This document shows, piece by piece, positions 16,088 through 25,200 of a stretch of DNA of 48,811 bases (positions within the stretch are counted from its first letter, which is position 1; every line of letters begins with the position of its first letter). Made by a program: the position numbers and the translations under genes. The notes under the pieces were generated by a model, which did no database searches, was not told where the DNA came from, and saw only the letters and a program-made list of their open reading frames with translations. Origin of the DNA: an uncultured Flavobacteriales bacterium (GTDB lineage: Bacteria; Bacteroidota; Bacteroidia; Flavobacteriales; UBA1820); the NCBI GenBank assembly GCA_938023515.1, contig CALJDR010000005.1:1-48811 (forward strand), given 5' to 3'.

Positions 16088-16882
16088 ATGATAATGAAAG
16101 CTACAAGATTTTTCGCCCTGGCGGTCCTCGCACTCATTTCGGCAACGGTTTACTCCCAAGCCAAAGTAGTAGCCCACCGGGGTTACTGGCGGGCGGACGG
16201 CGCCGCACAGAACAGCATCGCCTCCCTCCAGAAGGCAGACCAGATCAAATGCTTCGGGTCGGAATGCGATGTATTGCAAACCAAAGACGGCGTGCTGGTG
16301 GTGAACCACGACCCGCATGTAGGTCCGGACAAGATCCTGATCGAAAATGCGAAGTACAAGGATATCAAAGATATCAAGCTGTCGAACGGTGAAAAGGTCC
16401 CCACCCTCAAGGAATACCTGAAAGCATTGAAAAAGTGTCAGAACGCCCTGCTCGTGCTGGAAATAAAGGAGCATTCCACGGACGAAAAAATGATAAAAGC
16501 CACCCGCGACATCGTGGCTATGGTCAACCAGATGGGACTGGCCGACCGGGTGTACTACATTTCTTTCATGCCGACCATCTGCGACGAGATCGTGAAGATC
16601 GCCCCGAAAGCCGAGATCGCCTATCTGAGCAACAAAATGACCCCGGAACAAGTAAAACAGCGGGGCTACACCGGGGTGGACTTCCACTATTCCCAGTTCC
16701 AGAAAAACCCGAATTGGGTGCAGGATTGCCATGACCTGGGACTGAATGTCAATGTCTGGACGGTGAACACCGAGGAACTAATGAACCAAATGCTCGACCT
16801 GGGCATGGATTTCATTACCACCGACTACCCGGAATTACTCCAGAAAATACTGCTCGAAAGACAACGCTCCGGAATTTTTTGA
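16088..16882 (+). CDS. Secreted glycerophosphodiester phosphodiesterase
   Basis: A 264-residue GDPD-family TIM-barrel enzyme that hydrolyses glycerophosphodiesters to glycerol 3-phosphate and an alcohol. Catalytic and metal residues are visible: H30-R31-G32, E59 and D61 in SECDV, and H74 in VNHDPH. The signal peptide (residues 1 to about 25, cut near SQA) puts it in the periplasm or on the surface. An internal ATG at 16094 would remove only two residues. It lies 52 nt after the cyclo-ligase and 33 nt before a NAD(P)-binding protein, all on the plus strand. Released glycerol 3-phosphate could be reused for lipids; the physiological substrate is unknown. Confidence 0.92.
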   Translation: MIMKATRFFALAVLALISATVYSQAKVVAHRGYWRADGAAQNSIASLQKADQIKCFGSECDVLQTKDGVLVVNHDPHVGPDKILIENAKYKDIKDIKLSNGEKVPTLKEYLKALKKCQNALLVLEIKEHSTDEKMIKATRDIVAMVNQMGLADRVYYISFMPTICDEIVKIAPKAEIAYLSNKMTPEQVKQRGYTGVDFHYSQFQKNPNWVQDCHDLGLNVNVWTVNTEELMNQMLDLGMDFITTDYPELLQKILLERQRSGIF

Positions 16883-16915
16883 ACGGACACACAAACCCGA
16901 AAAGAACATAACCCT

Positions 16916-17569
16916 ATGAAAACCCAGAAATTAGCCTTGATCGGCGCTACCGGATTCGTGGGCGGTGCCATCCTGGAAGAGATCGTCGGACGGGGAGTTC
17001 CCGTGGTGGCTATCACCCGCAATACGGCCAGTATCGCCGTCGAAAGCCCGACCCTCGAGAAAAAAGAACTGGACGTAACCAGCGAGGCCGCTTTGGCCGA
17101 GGTCCTGAAAGGGGTTGACACGGTCATCTCGGCCTACAATCCGGGGTGGAAAAATCCGGATATCTACCGCGATACGATGACTAACTACCCGAAAATCATT
17201 TCCGCCGTAAAAAAGGCCGGGATAAAGAGGCTGCAAATTGTGGGCGGAGCCGGAAGCCTGTTATTACCCGATGGGAAACGGGTGATGGACGGAAACCTGC
17301 CCGAAGAGATACGGGGCGGGGTCGAAAGCCTGGCCGAGATATTCTACCGATACCTGCAGCCTGAAAAAGAACTCGACTGGGTATTCTTTTCCCCCGCCGG
17401 AAATTTTACGGCCGGCCCCCGCACAGGAGAATACCGGCTGGGGGCAGATCATCTAATCGTCGGCAAGGATGGGAAAAGCAGCATCTCCGTAAAGGATTAT
17501 GCCAAAGCGATGGTGGACGAGGCCGAAAACCCACAGCACCACCGGGAGCGTTTTACGATCGGGTATTAA
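16916..17569 (+). CDS. NAD(P)-binding Rossmann protein (atypical SDR, NAD(P)H-binding family)
   Basis: A 217-residue protein with the N-terminal dinucleotide motif IGATGFVGGAIL (residues 9-20), followed by the pattern of atypical SDRs: VDTVISAYNPG, then IVGGAGSLL and FSPAGNFT. No YxxxK catalytic pair was seen. Family members include flavin or quinone reductases and nucleotide-sensing regulators, so the reaction cannot be named. It ends the S9-peptidase run of genes, and its last four bases overlap the end of the convergent ybaK-like gene. No terminator is visible at this junction. Confidence 0.82.
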   Translation: MKTQKLALIGATGFVGGAILEEIVGRGVPVVAITRNTASIAVESPTLEKKELDVTSEAALAEVLKGVDTVISAYNPGWKNPDIYRDTMTNYPKIISAVKKAGIKRLQIVGGAGSLLLPDGKRVMDGNLPEEIRGGVESLAEIFYRYLQPEKELDWVFFSPAGNFTAGPRTGEYRLGADHLIVGKDGKSSISVKDYAKAMVDEAENPQHHRERFTIGY

Positions 17570-18045
17570 TCCGCTGTAAGGTCACATACCGTGGCGCCCG
17601 TATACGACAGCAGGTCGGCGGGCGCTATTTTTATCTGGAGCCCGCGCATCCCGGCGCTGATATAAATCCGGGAAAAATCTTTACAGGTATCATGAATAAA
17701 AGTGGGAAAAGGTTTTTTCATGCCGATCGGCGAGCATCCGCCCCGGATGTAACCGGTAGCGGGCAACAGTTCTTTCATCGGGATCAGGTCGGCCTTTTTG
17801 TCCCCGGCGGCCCGGGCCGCTTTTTTCAGGTCCACTTCCGAATCGCCCGGCACGACGCACACGAAAAGCCCGGTACGCTCACCCCGCAGGACCAGCGTCT
17901 TGAATACCTGCCGCACATCCTCTCCGAGCTGTCCGGCCAGGTGTGCGGCCGAAAGGTCGCCCTCGTCCACCTGATAAGGGATCAGCTCATATTCTATCCC
18001 GGCTTTATCCAACAGCCGGGCGGCATTGGTCTTAGTGATTTTCAC
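17566..18045 (-). CDS. ybaK: YbaK/EbsC-type aminoacyl-tRNA deacylase
   Basis: A 159-residue protein of the YbaK/ProX editing family, most like YbaK, which hydrolyses Cys-tRNA(Pro). Signatures are KTNAARLLDKAGIEYELIPY at the start, FKTLVLRG, the loop ATGYIRGGCSPIG with the functional glycine run, and the C-terminal GLQIKIAPADLL. The start codon is GTG (18043-18045). The promoter -7 element ends only 5 bases upstream, so the mRNA may be leaderless. The 3' end overlaps the convergent NAD(P)-binding gene by 4 bp. Confidence 0.9.
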   Translation of the reverse strand: MKITKTNAARLLDKAGIEYELIPYQVDEGDLSAAHLAGQLGEDVRQVFKTLVLRGERTGLFVCVVPGDSEVDLKKAARAAGDKKADLIPMKELLPATGYIRGGCSPIGMKKPFPTFIHDTCKDFSRIYISAGMRGLQIKIAPADLLSYTGATVCDLTAD

Positions 18046-18049
18046 AAGG

Positions 18050-18081
18050 CAAATATAATCACGGGGGCGGTTCCGGGCAAA
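18050..18081 (-). promoter_or_regulatory. Promoter of ybaK
   Basis: Minus-strand TTTG (18078-18081), a 20-nt spacer and TATATTTG (18050-18057) form a consensus promoter. It ends 5 bases before the GTG start, so initiation is expected at or next to the start codon. Confidence 0.8.
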
Positions 18082-18105
18082 ATAAGTACGAAGTATCCTT
18101 GCAAT

Positions 18106-18136
18106 TTTGGACAGCTTCCCCTATCTTGTACCCTTT
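18106..18136 (+). promoter_or_regulatory. Weak candidate promoter for the MBL-fold gene
   Basis: TTTG at 18106-18109, a 19-nt spacer, then TACCCTTT (18129-18136), which keeps the TA but is off in the TTTG part. It lies about 65 bp before the gene. Confidence 0.35.
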
Positions 18137-18200
18137 ACAACCTATCAGGTAAAGCTATCCCGGGCCCGCAAAACAAAGGGAACCATAAACAAAATAAATC

Positions 18201-19067
18201 ATGCTGAAAAAATGGATGTTCGCCGCCGTATGCGGATTACTATCGATCACCGCCAGTGCAAAAGGCGGATTTTCCCTATGGCAACTGGCCGCACAATCGG
18301 ACAAGATCGGGAATTCCTACGTCATGCAGACCGACAAAGGCAAAGTGATCGTGATGGACGGCGGCTACCGCGAGGAGGCCCCCTATTTAAGAGGATTTAT
18401 CGCGGCCCTGGGCGGGAAAGTAGACCTGTGGATCGTCACCCATCCGCACCCGGACCATATCGGGGCCCTGATAGACATTCTGGAGCATCCCAACGGTATC
18501 CGCGTGGAATCCATCCTGCAATCCCGTTTCCCCGAAGAACTTTACAAACTGGAACGCAGCGCCCCGCATGCCCGTAAACTGTACCATTTGATAGATAGCT
18601 TAGGTATCCCGGAAACCGACCTGAAAGAACCGGGTCTGACGATGAAAATAGATGGGATGAACCTGAAAGTGCTCGGTGTGACCAACCCGGAGATCACGAC
18701 CAACGTGTACAACAATTCCAGCATGGTCGTACGGGTATGGGACAAACATCGCTCTGTCCTGTTCCTGGCCGATCTGGGCATCGAAAGCGGGGACAAGCTC
18801 CTGGCCCATACGCCGAAGAAAGAGCTCGACTGCGATTACCTCCAGATGGCCCACCATGGGCAGGCCGGAGTGCGCAAAAGTTTCTACCAGACGATTCGGT
18901 TCCGGGCCTGCCTGTGGCCCACCCCGACATGGGTATACAACAACGACATCGGGAAAGGGTTCAACACCCACATTCTCCAAACTATAAACACGCGCAACTG
19001 GATGGAAGAGTTGGGTATCGAGGAGCAATACGTGAGCTGCCTGCTGGGAACCTCCAAAATATTCTGA
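18201..19067 (+). CDS. Secreted metallo-beta-lactamase-fold hydrolase
   Basis: A 288-residue protein with a signal peptide (residues 1 to about 20, ending ASA) and a metallo-beta-lactamase fold. The metal site is H81-P-H83-P-D85-H86 in THPHPDHIG, with further ligands D191 (LADLG) and H218/H219 (MAHHGQ). The pattern resembles the C-terminal MBL domain of ComEC-like proteins, but without the membrane channel. Substrate is unknown; phosphodiester or nucleotide hydrolysis is possible from the family. It is monocistronic, ending at the strong terminator 19071-19100. Confidence 0.86.
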   Translation: MLKKWMFAAVCGLLSITASAKGGFSLWQLAAQSDKIGNSYVMQTDKGKVIVMDGGYREEAPYLRGFIAALGGKVDLWIVTHPHPDHIGALIDILEHPNGIRVESILQSRFPEELYKLERSAPHARKLYHLIDSLGIPETDLKEPGLTMKIDGMNLKVLGVTNPEITTNVYNNSSMVVRVWDKHRSVLFLADLGIESGDKLLAHTPKKELDCDYLQMAHHGQAGVRKSFYQTIRFRACLWPTPTWVYNNDIGKGFNTHILQTINTRNWMEELGIEEQYVSCLLGTSKIF

Positions 19068-19070
19068 CAC

Positions 19071-19100
19071 AAAAATCCCGGCCGAAAAGCCGGGATTTTT
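19071..19100. terminator. Bidirectional terminator between the MBL-fold gene and the hybrid kinase
   Basis: A 12-bp perfect stem AAAAATCCCGGC/GCCGGGATTTTT around a 6-nt loop CGAAAA, with T runs on both strands. It lies between convergent genes. Confidence 0.93.
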
Positions 19101-19124
19101 ACATGGATATTGTCTTTCTAAAAC

Positions 19125-22100
19125 TCAGACGAAGATCAGGCGTTTTTTCAGCAGGGACAAGATTTTGTCCCGCAACCCCTGTGCCTGGATAGGCTTGGAG
19201 GCATACCCGTCGAAGCCGCTGTTCATGATGTTCACCTCATCCCCTTCGAACGCATAGGCCGTCACGGCGATGATAGGTACTTCCTGCGACAACTTCCGAA
19301 TCTCAGCGGTAGCCTGGTATCCGTCCAGTACCGGCATTTTGATGTCCATCAGGATAAGCTGGGGGACATGTTCCTTGAACATTTCGACCGCTTCCTGTCC
19401 GTTCCAAGCGTGTATCAGGTCGTAATCTTTTTTCAGGACGGATTCGAACAGTTTATAGTTGCTCGCATTGTCTTCGGCCACCAATATCTTGATCCGCTCC
19501 TCTTTTTCGACGGGCTTAGGGACGATGACTTTTTCCGGGAGTTCGGGCATCGGCATTTCTGTCGGGCGATACGGCAGGGTAAACCAGAACGTAGAACCTT
19601 TGCCCTCTTCGGATTCGACCCCGATCTTTCCGCCCAGACGATCGATGATGCTCTCGCAGATGGAAAGCCCCAGCCCGGAACCTTGCTTGAATGTGTTAAG
19701 TTTCACAAAACGGGCAAATACCGACCGCTGTTTATCCGGCGGTATCCCACATCCGGTATCGGATACGTACACATAGACCATACCGTCTTCCCTCAGCCGG
19801 TATCCCAAACGAACACTTCCCGATTCGGTGAATTTCAGGGCGTTGTTGACAAAATTGGTGATCACCTGCATGACACGGTTGCGATCGGTCTGGATGCAGA
19901 TAGGATCCAAAGGTTCATCGAGGAGTATTTCTACCTGATCCGATTGGAGTTTCAGCCGCCCGGCCTGCGCCACTTCGCTCAACAGCGGGTGGAGCTCCAC
20001 CCCGGCCGACGAAAATTCGAGGACGCCTGCCTCGATCTTGGACAAATCGAGGATATCCCCGATCAGCTGGAGCAGCAATTGGTTGTTGTTCTCGATAATA
20101 GAGGCGTACTCCTGTTTTTCGTGCTCATCGTCCGTCTGGGTCAGGATGCCGGAGAATCCCACGATCGCATTGAGCGGGGTGCGGATCTCGTGGCTCATAT
20201 TGGCCAGAAAAGCGCTTTTCAGCCGGTTGGATTCCTCGGCCTTGGTCTTGGCCTCCACCAGGTCGTTTTCCAGTTCCTTGCGGCGGGTAATATCCATCGA
20301 AGCCCCTACAAGCATGGTCGGGTTCCCCTTTTCATCGCGGCGGGCTACGCTGGCATAGCTCTCGATATAGTGGTAACGGGACTGGTCCGTGGTGAAGGTA
20401 ATGCGGAAAGACACGTTGAGCGCAACCGTTTCGTTGGCCGCCAACCTTCGCAGCCCTTCCTGCACTGCAGTCAGATCGTCGGGATGTATCCGGGCAAAAT
20501 ATTCCTCTTCGGTAAATACCAGGTGCCGTTTGGCCGGGTCGCTTATATCCAAAGAATACTCCACGTCGCATTCCACTTTCCGGGCCTGCAGGTCCCAGCC
20601 CCAAATAGTCATCCGGGCAGCTTTGAGCAACAGTTCGTACATCTCATTCAGCTCCTCGATCCGCGCATAGGCCTGCCGGGTTTCGGTCTTGTCGACATAA
20701 AATACGTCGAAAATATTCTCCCGGGAGTCCATGACTAACTTATCGAAATAACGTTTATTTCCAGAGGCGTCCGTCATTTCGAGGGACATATTGCGCCCGA
20801 TATGCTCCTGCATATCCTGATAGAACGGATAATTTCGAAACAAATCCGAGAACCGGCGGCCGATAGCCGTCTGCCGGTCGACGCCGAACACCTTTTCAAA
20901 GGCCGGGTTGACATCTAATAGTTCATAGTCGGAATAACCGCCATGCCCGTCGCTGATAAGCCGGCCTTGCACATACACGATCGGCATGTTGTTCACCAAA
21001 CGTTTGTACCCGCCGAGCAGTTCGAGCTCTCTTTTGCGCTGGTTGCGCCGCTGGGAGGAATACCTAAAATAGGTGATTATCAATGCTATGATCAGAAAAG
21101 CGATACATACCAAACTTATCAGAAGGGGTTTGTTCCGCTCCACGAAAGACAACGGTTTTTGGAAATACCGGGCATTGGACGGCAGGGCGGACGGATCGAT
21201 ATGGTGCCCCACCAAATGGCGGTAGTTCAGATGGGCCCCGGGTACTCCGCCGTCCCCCACCGGAATATTCCGGGCAGGCGTACCGGCCAATATCCGTTGA
21301 ATGACCTCCGTAGCCGTACGGCCGAATTCGGCAGCCGAGATGAAATAGCCCCCGGCAAAATCCCCGGATTCGGTATCGGCATCCGACAGGGTAAAGACCG
21401 GGGTTTCGGAGAAACTGTCCACGATCTTTTGCACCTTGTCGTCCAGAAACCCTCCTGCATTGGCGGCCCCGCTGTCCACAAACCAGGAGTAATAAATGAC
21501 TCCCACGTTTTCACTCCTATAGCTATCCAGGCTATCCAGCAAGTTCTGTGTGCTCAGGGCAGGAGATATAAGGGAGTCCAGCTGAAGGTCCGGAAAATCC
21601 GTACGCATTACATCTTTGACCTCCCGGCGGGCCTGTCGGCTCACATACCGGCTGTCGGAAATAAAGACGATTTTCCGCATATCCGGCAGAAGGTCTTTCA
21701 TCAGGGATAGGGTCTGCTTGATATAGAAAGGCTGCCGAAGAACCGTCATATCGTATTTCGCGGGCAGGGAGTCGGACAATTCCGTATGTCCGGGGCTCCA
21801 ATTCCCGGCCAGCAGATCTTCAAAAGTACGGGGGATCCGTTTCATCGAATAGCAAAGCAGGACCGGCACTCCCTTCCAGGGTCCGTCGAAAAGAGGACGG
21901 CACAACAACCAACCCGGATCGCCGAAGAATACGACCAAACGCGGCGGCTGTGGATATTTTTGCAACAATGCTTCCCGCCGCTCTTCCGCCTGCTGCATAT
22001 CGGTAATAGTCGGGACATACAGTTCATCGGCTTTTACGGTGATTTTTCCTTCGAGGGAAGATTCGATGGAGCGGTATACCCGGTTGGTCCAACTTTCGCT

Positions 22101-22259
22101 GAAACTTACCGAATTTAAAAACAGGATATAGTCCCCGCCAGTTGTTTTCGGATCCGCTTTTAGCGAAAACGGCAGTAGAAAAAGGAACAACAGGCTCGCC
22201 GTCAGCCTCACCAAGGCAAAATGCGGCCATCTTTGTTCTTTGGGCATACAGGTATTCAT
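19125..22259 (-). CDS. Hybrid sensor histidine kinase with periplasmic binding-protein-like sensor (downstream copy)
   Basis: A 1044-residue inner-membrane kinase. In order: a signal/membrane segment (to about residue 35), a periplasmic region of about 330 residues resembling ABC_sub_bind-type periplasmic binding proteins, a second membrane segment (about 380-405, PLLISLVCIAFLIIALIITY), two PAS-like regions, a HisKA domain with H690 in MSHEIRTPLNAI, a HATPase domain (DTGCGIPPD, GSGLGLSI) and a C-terminal receiver with D972 in LILMDIKMP. No DNA-binding domain follows the receiver, so phosphate must pass on to another protein. The ATG at 22259 is chosen; 22289 and 22247 are alternatives. It starts 34 nt after the stop of a paralogous kinase, and the two are likely co-transcribed. 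Confidence 0.88.
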   Translation of the reverse strand: MNTCMPKEQRWPHFALVRLTASLLFLFLLPFSLKADPKTTGGDYILFLNSVSFSESWTNRVYRSIESSLEGKITVKADELYVPTITDMQQAEERREALLQKYPQPPRLVVFFGDPGWLLCRPLFDGPWKGVPVLLCYSMKRIPRTFEDLLAGNWSPGHTELSDSLPAKYDMTVLRQPFYIKQTLSLMKDLLPDMRKIVFISDSRYVSRQARREVKDVMRTDFPDLQLDSLISPALSTQNLLDSLDSYRSENVGVIYYSWFVDSGAANAGGFLDDKVQKIVDSFSETPVFTLSDADTESGDFAGGYFISAAEFGRTATEVIQRILAGTPARNIPVGDGGVPGAHLNYRHLVGHHIDPSALPSNARYFQKPLSFVERNKPLLISLVCIAFLIIALIITYFRYSSQRRNQRKRELELLGGYKRLVNNMPIVYVQGRLISDGHGGYSDYELLDVNPAFEKVFGVDRQTAIGRRFSDLFRNYPFYQDMQEHIGRNMSLEMTDASGNKRYFDKLVMDSRENIFDVFYVDKTETRQAYARIEELNEMYELLLKAARMTIWGWDLQARKVECDVEYSLDISDPAKRHLVFTEEEYFARIHPDDLTAVQEGLRRLAANETVALNVSFRITFTTDQSRYHYIESYASVARRDEKGNPTMLVGASMDITRRKELENDLVEAKTKAEESNRLKSAFLANMSHEIRTPLNAIVGFSGILTQTDDEHEKQEYASIIENNNQLLLQLIGDILDLSKIEAGVLEFSSAGVELHPLLSEVAQAGRLKLQSDQVEILLDEPLDPICIQTDRNRVMQVITNFVNNALKFTESGSVRLGYRLREDGMVYVYVSDTGCGIPPDKQRSVFARFVKLNTFKQGSGLGLSICESIIDRLGGKIGVESEEGKGSTFWFTLPYRPTEMPMPELPEKVIVPKPVEKEERIKILVAEDNASNYKLFESVLKKDYDLIHAWNGQEAVEMFKEHVPQLILMDIKMPVLDGYQATAEIRKLSQEVPIIAVTAYAFEGDEVNIMNSGFDGYASKPIQAQGLRDKILSLLKKRLIFV

Positions 22260-22293
22260 ATTGTATTCAGGGGGTAGAAGCCGGGGCAAACGA

Positions 22294-25200
22294 TCAGTCG
22301 CCGAGCAATTTGGACAGCATATCCTTGATTTCCTTGATATTGATAGGCTTGGTCATCACCCGGTCGCATCCGGCATTTATCGCTTCATCCCGATCCGAGC
22401 CGAAAGCATACGCCGTCAGGGCAATGATAGGAATCTTTTTATCTGCCTTGCGGATATCGGCCGTGGCCTCGAGCCCAGTCATCACCGGCATCTTTATATC
22501 CATCAGGATAAGGTCCGGCTTTATTTCATGATACAGGCGAACCGCCTCGGCCCCGTTCACCGCCCGGGTAAGGAGGTATTCTTTTTTCAGGATAGTGGAT
22601 AGCAAGAGGTAATTGCTGTCGTTATCTTCGGCCACAAGGATCGATTTTCCATGCATTTTCATAGGTTCTTTCTCCGGTTGGTCCGGTTGATTCTCAAAAG
22701 AAGGGACATCCGTATCCTGCTCGGATAACGGAACGGCAGGTATGGTAAACCAGAAAGTAGAACCTTTGCCCTCTTCGGATTCCACCCCGATCTTTCCATC
22801 CAGATGTTTGACGATCACATCGCAGATAGACAATCCCAGGCCTGTACCCTGGACGAAAGCATCGCATTTGACAAAACGCTCGAATACCCTAACCTGATTT
22901 TCCCGGGAAATGCCCTTCCCCGTATCGGTCACATAGAAATACAACTCCTTGCCTACGCGCTTATAACCCATTCGGACAGAGCCTTTCGAAGTGTATTTGG
23001 ACGCATTGCTCAGGAAATTCGAGAGTACCTGTGTCAGTCGGTTCTTTTCTGAATGGATGATGCAGGATTCATCGGGGAGCTCACAGATCAGGTCCACCTC
23101 CGGTCTTATCCGTTGCCGATATACCTGTTCCAGCTGCCGGAAAACGGTGCATATATCCACGTCGGTGTAGACGAATTCCAACTGCCCGGATTCGATCTTG
23201 GAAAGATCGAGAATATCGTTGATCAGTTGCAGTAACAGTTCGTTGTTCGTTTGTACGATATTATAATATTCCCGTATCTGCTCTTTGTCCTCGGTCTCGG
23301 CGATCAGGTTGGAAAATCCGACGATCGCATTGAGCGGCGTGCGGATCTCGTGGCTCATATTAGCTAAAAATGCACTTTTCAACCGGCTGGATTCTTCAGC
23401 CTTATCACGCAATACGACGAGCTCTTCGTTGATCTTTTTCATCTCCGAAATATCCCGGCGCAACCCGCTGACGGTAATCACCCGGCCGTGTTCGTCACGG
23501 GCGAACACGACCCCGTACATTTCTACCCACCGATAACCGCTGCCCGTCAGATTGGCCCGGGCTTCGAGCGTAAGGGTGTCTACATTTCCTTCGGAAAGTT
23601 GTTCGAGGCCATGCAACAGCAGGGATGCATCCTGGGGATGGATCACCGTCATGAACTTTTCCAAAGACAGCCCCTGATGGAGGAACGATTGGGGGTCCGG
23701 CGAGGAGAACGTCCGGGAAGGCACGTCGTAATCCCATTGGACAAAACCGCCCGAGCGCCTTACCATATCGAATTTAAACGCATATTCATGCAGCTTCCGC
23801 TCGTCCTCTACCGTATGGGTGATATTTTTCTCGGTGCCTATGATCTGCTCGGTGCGGCCGAACGGGTCTTTAATGACAGTGGCATATATTTCAAACCATT
23901 CATATCGTCCTTGTTGGTCAAACCGCAGGATTTCCTTGGTATTTTCCTTTTCCCCGCGGATAAGGCCTTCCATCATCGCCTTGAATTTGGGAAGGTCGTC
24001 CGGATGTACCCGCTTGTAAGCATCTTCCAGATGGAATCCGTCGCCCGAAATAGTCTGGCTGTGCAGGGATGCGAACCAATTCTTTTCGGGATTGTAATTC
24101 CAGGCGGCCAACGAACCGGCATCCATCGCAATGGACAGCTTTTGCTTCGCATTATACAGCTCCCTTTCCTTTTCGCGGTCTTGGGTGAGATCTACCAGCA
24201 CGGTGATGATGTAGCACGACCCGTCGTTGTTGACCAGCTTACTTTTGGTAGCCATCCCGCTGCGCACTAAATTTCCTTTGTCATCGTACACATACCGGTC
24301 GAACGTGAGCGGCTCGTCGCTTTCCAGAGTCTTAAGGTCGTCCGCCCGGTATTCTTCTGCCGACAGGGCCCCGGTCTCGAAGTCGTTTTTCCCTACCTGC
24401 AGACGATGACCGGAAGAATTATAGAAATCGTGTGATTTTTCATTGCACAGCACATAGCGGAATTCGTCCGAAGCGTTTTTGACATGCAATCCCACCGGAA
24501 GGTTATCTACTATGGACTGTAAAAAGGTCTGCAGTCTCGAAACCTCTTTTTTGGCGGCTATGTGAGCCGTCGCATCGTGGACGAAGCAAATGACCCCGTC
24601 TTCATAAGGCGCCGAACGGGCATCCAGATAGGTAACGCCCCGTTTGCCTTCGACCTTATAGTGGAAAGAGCATATTCCTCCCGTAGAAGCCGTCTGACGA
24701 ATGTTTTCAGCCATCTGGCGACCCTCTTCCCGCGACGAATGGAGGATACCTTCCAATTCGTCGACATGCTTGCCGACCAGATTTCCGATCTCCATATCCT
24801 CCCGGGGATTGATGATCTCCTGAATGTGGAGCCCCCGGTCGAAAATGACGGCCATATTGGGCATCATTTCCACCAGGTGCTTCATTTTTCCGTTGGTTTT
24901 CCGGTAGATTTTTTCTTGCTTCCTCCGATGGAAAAAGACCAGGATCAGGATCGTGACCAGAGCCAGGAACAAAAGGGTGACCATCACCGTCTCCCACAGG
25001 TATTCGCGGAATATAGAAGGTTCCTGATTGTAAAAAACAGAGCCGGACGGCACCCGGGCCGGATCAATCCCGGCATTTTTTAAAGTCACATAATTGATGT
25101 GATAGCGCGGTTTTACCGGAATAGGGCCAAATGCAGGGGCATTTTCGATACCCTGGGTCAATACCTGATAGGTGAGGTCGGCCAAGGCCTGCCCTCTTTC

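Noticed and set aside
16025..16732. 235-codon minus-strand frame
   Set aside because: Antisense shadow of the glycerophosphodiesterase gene.
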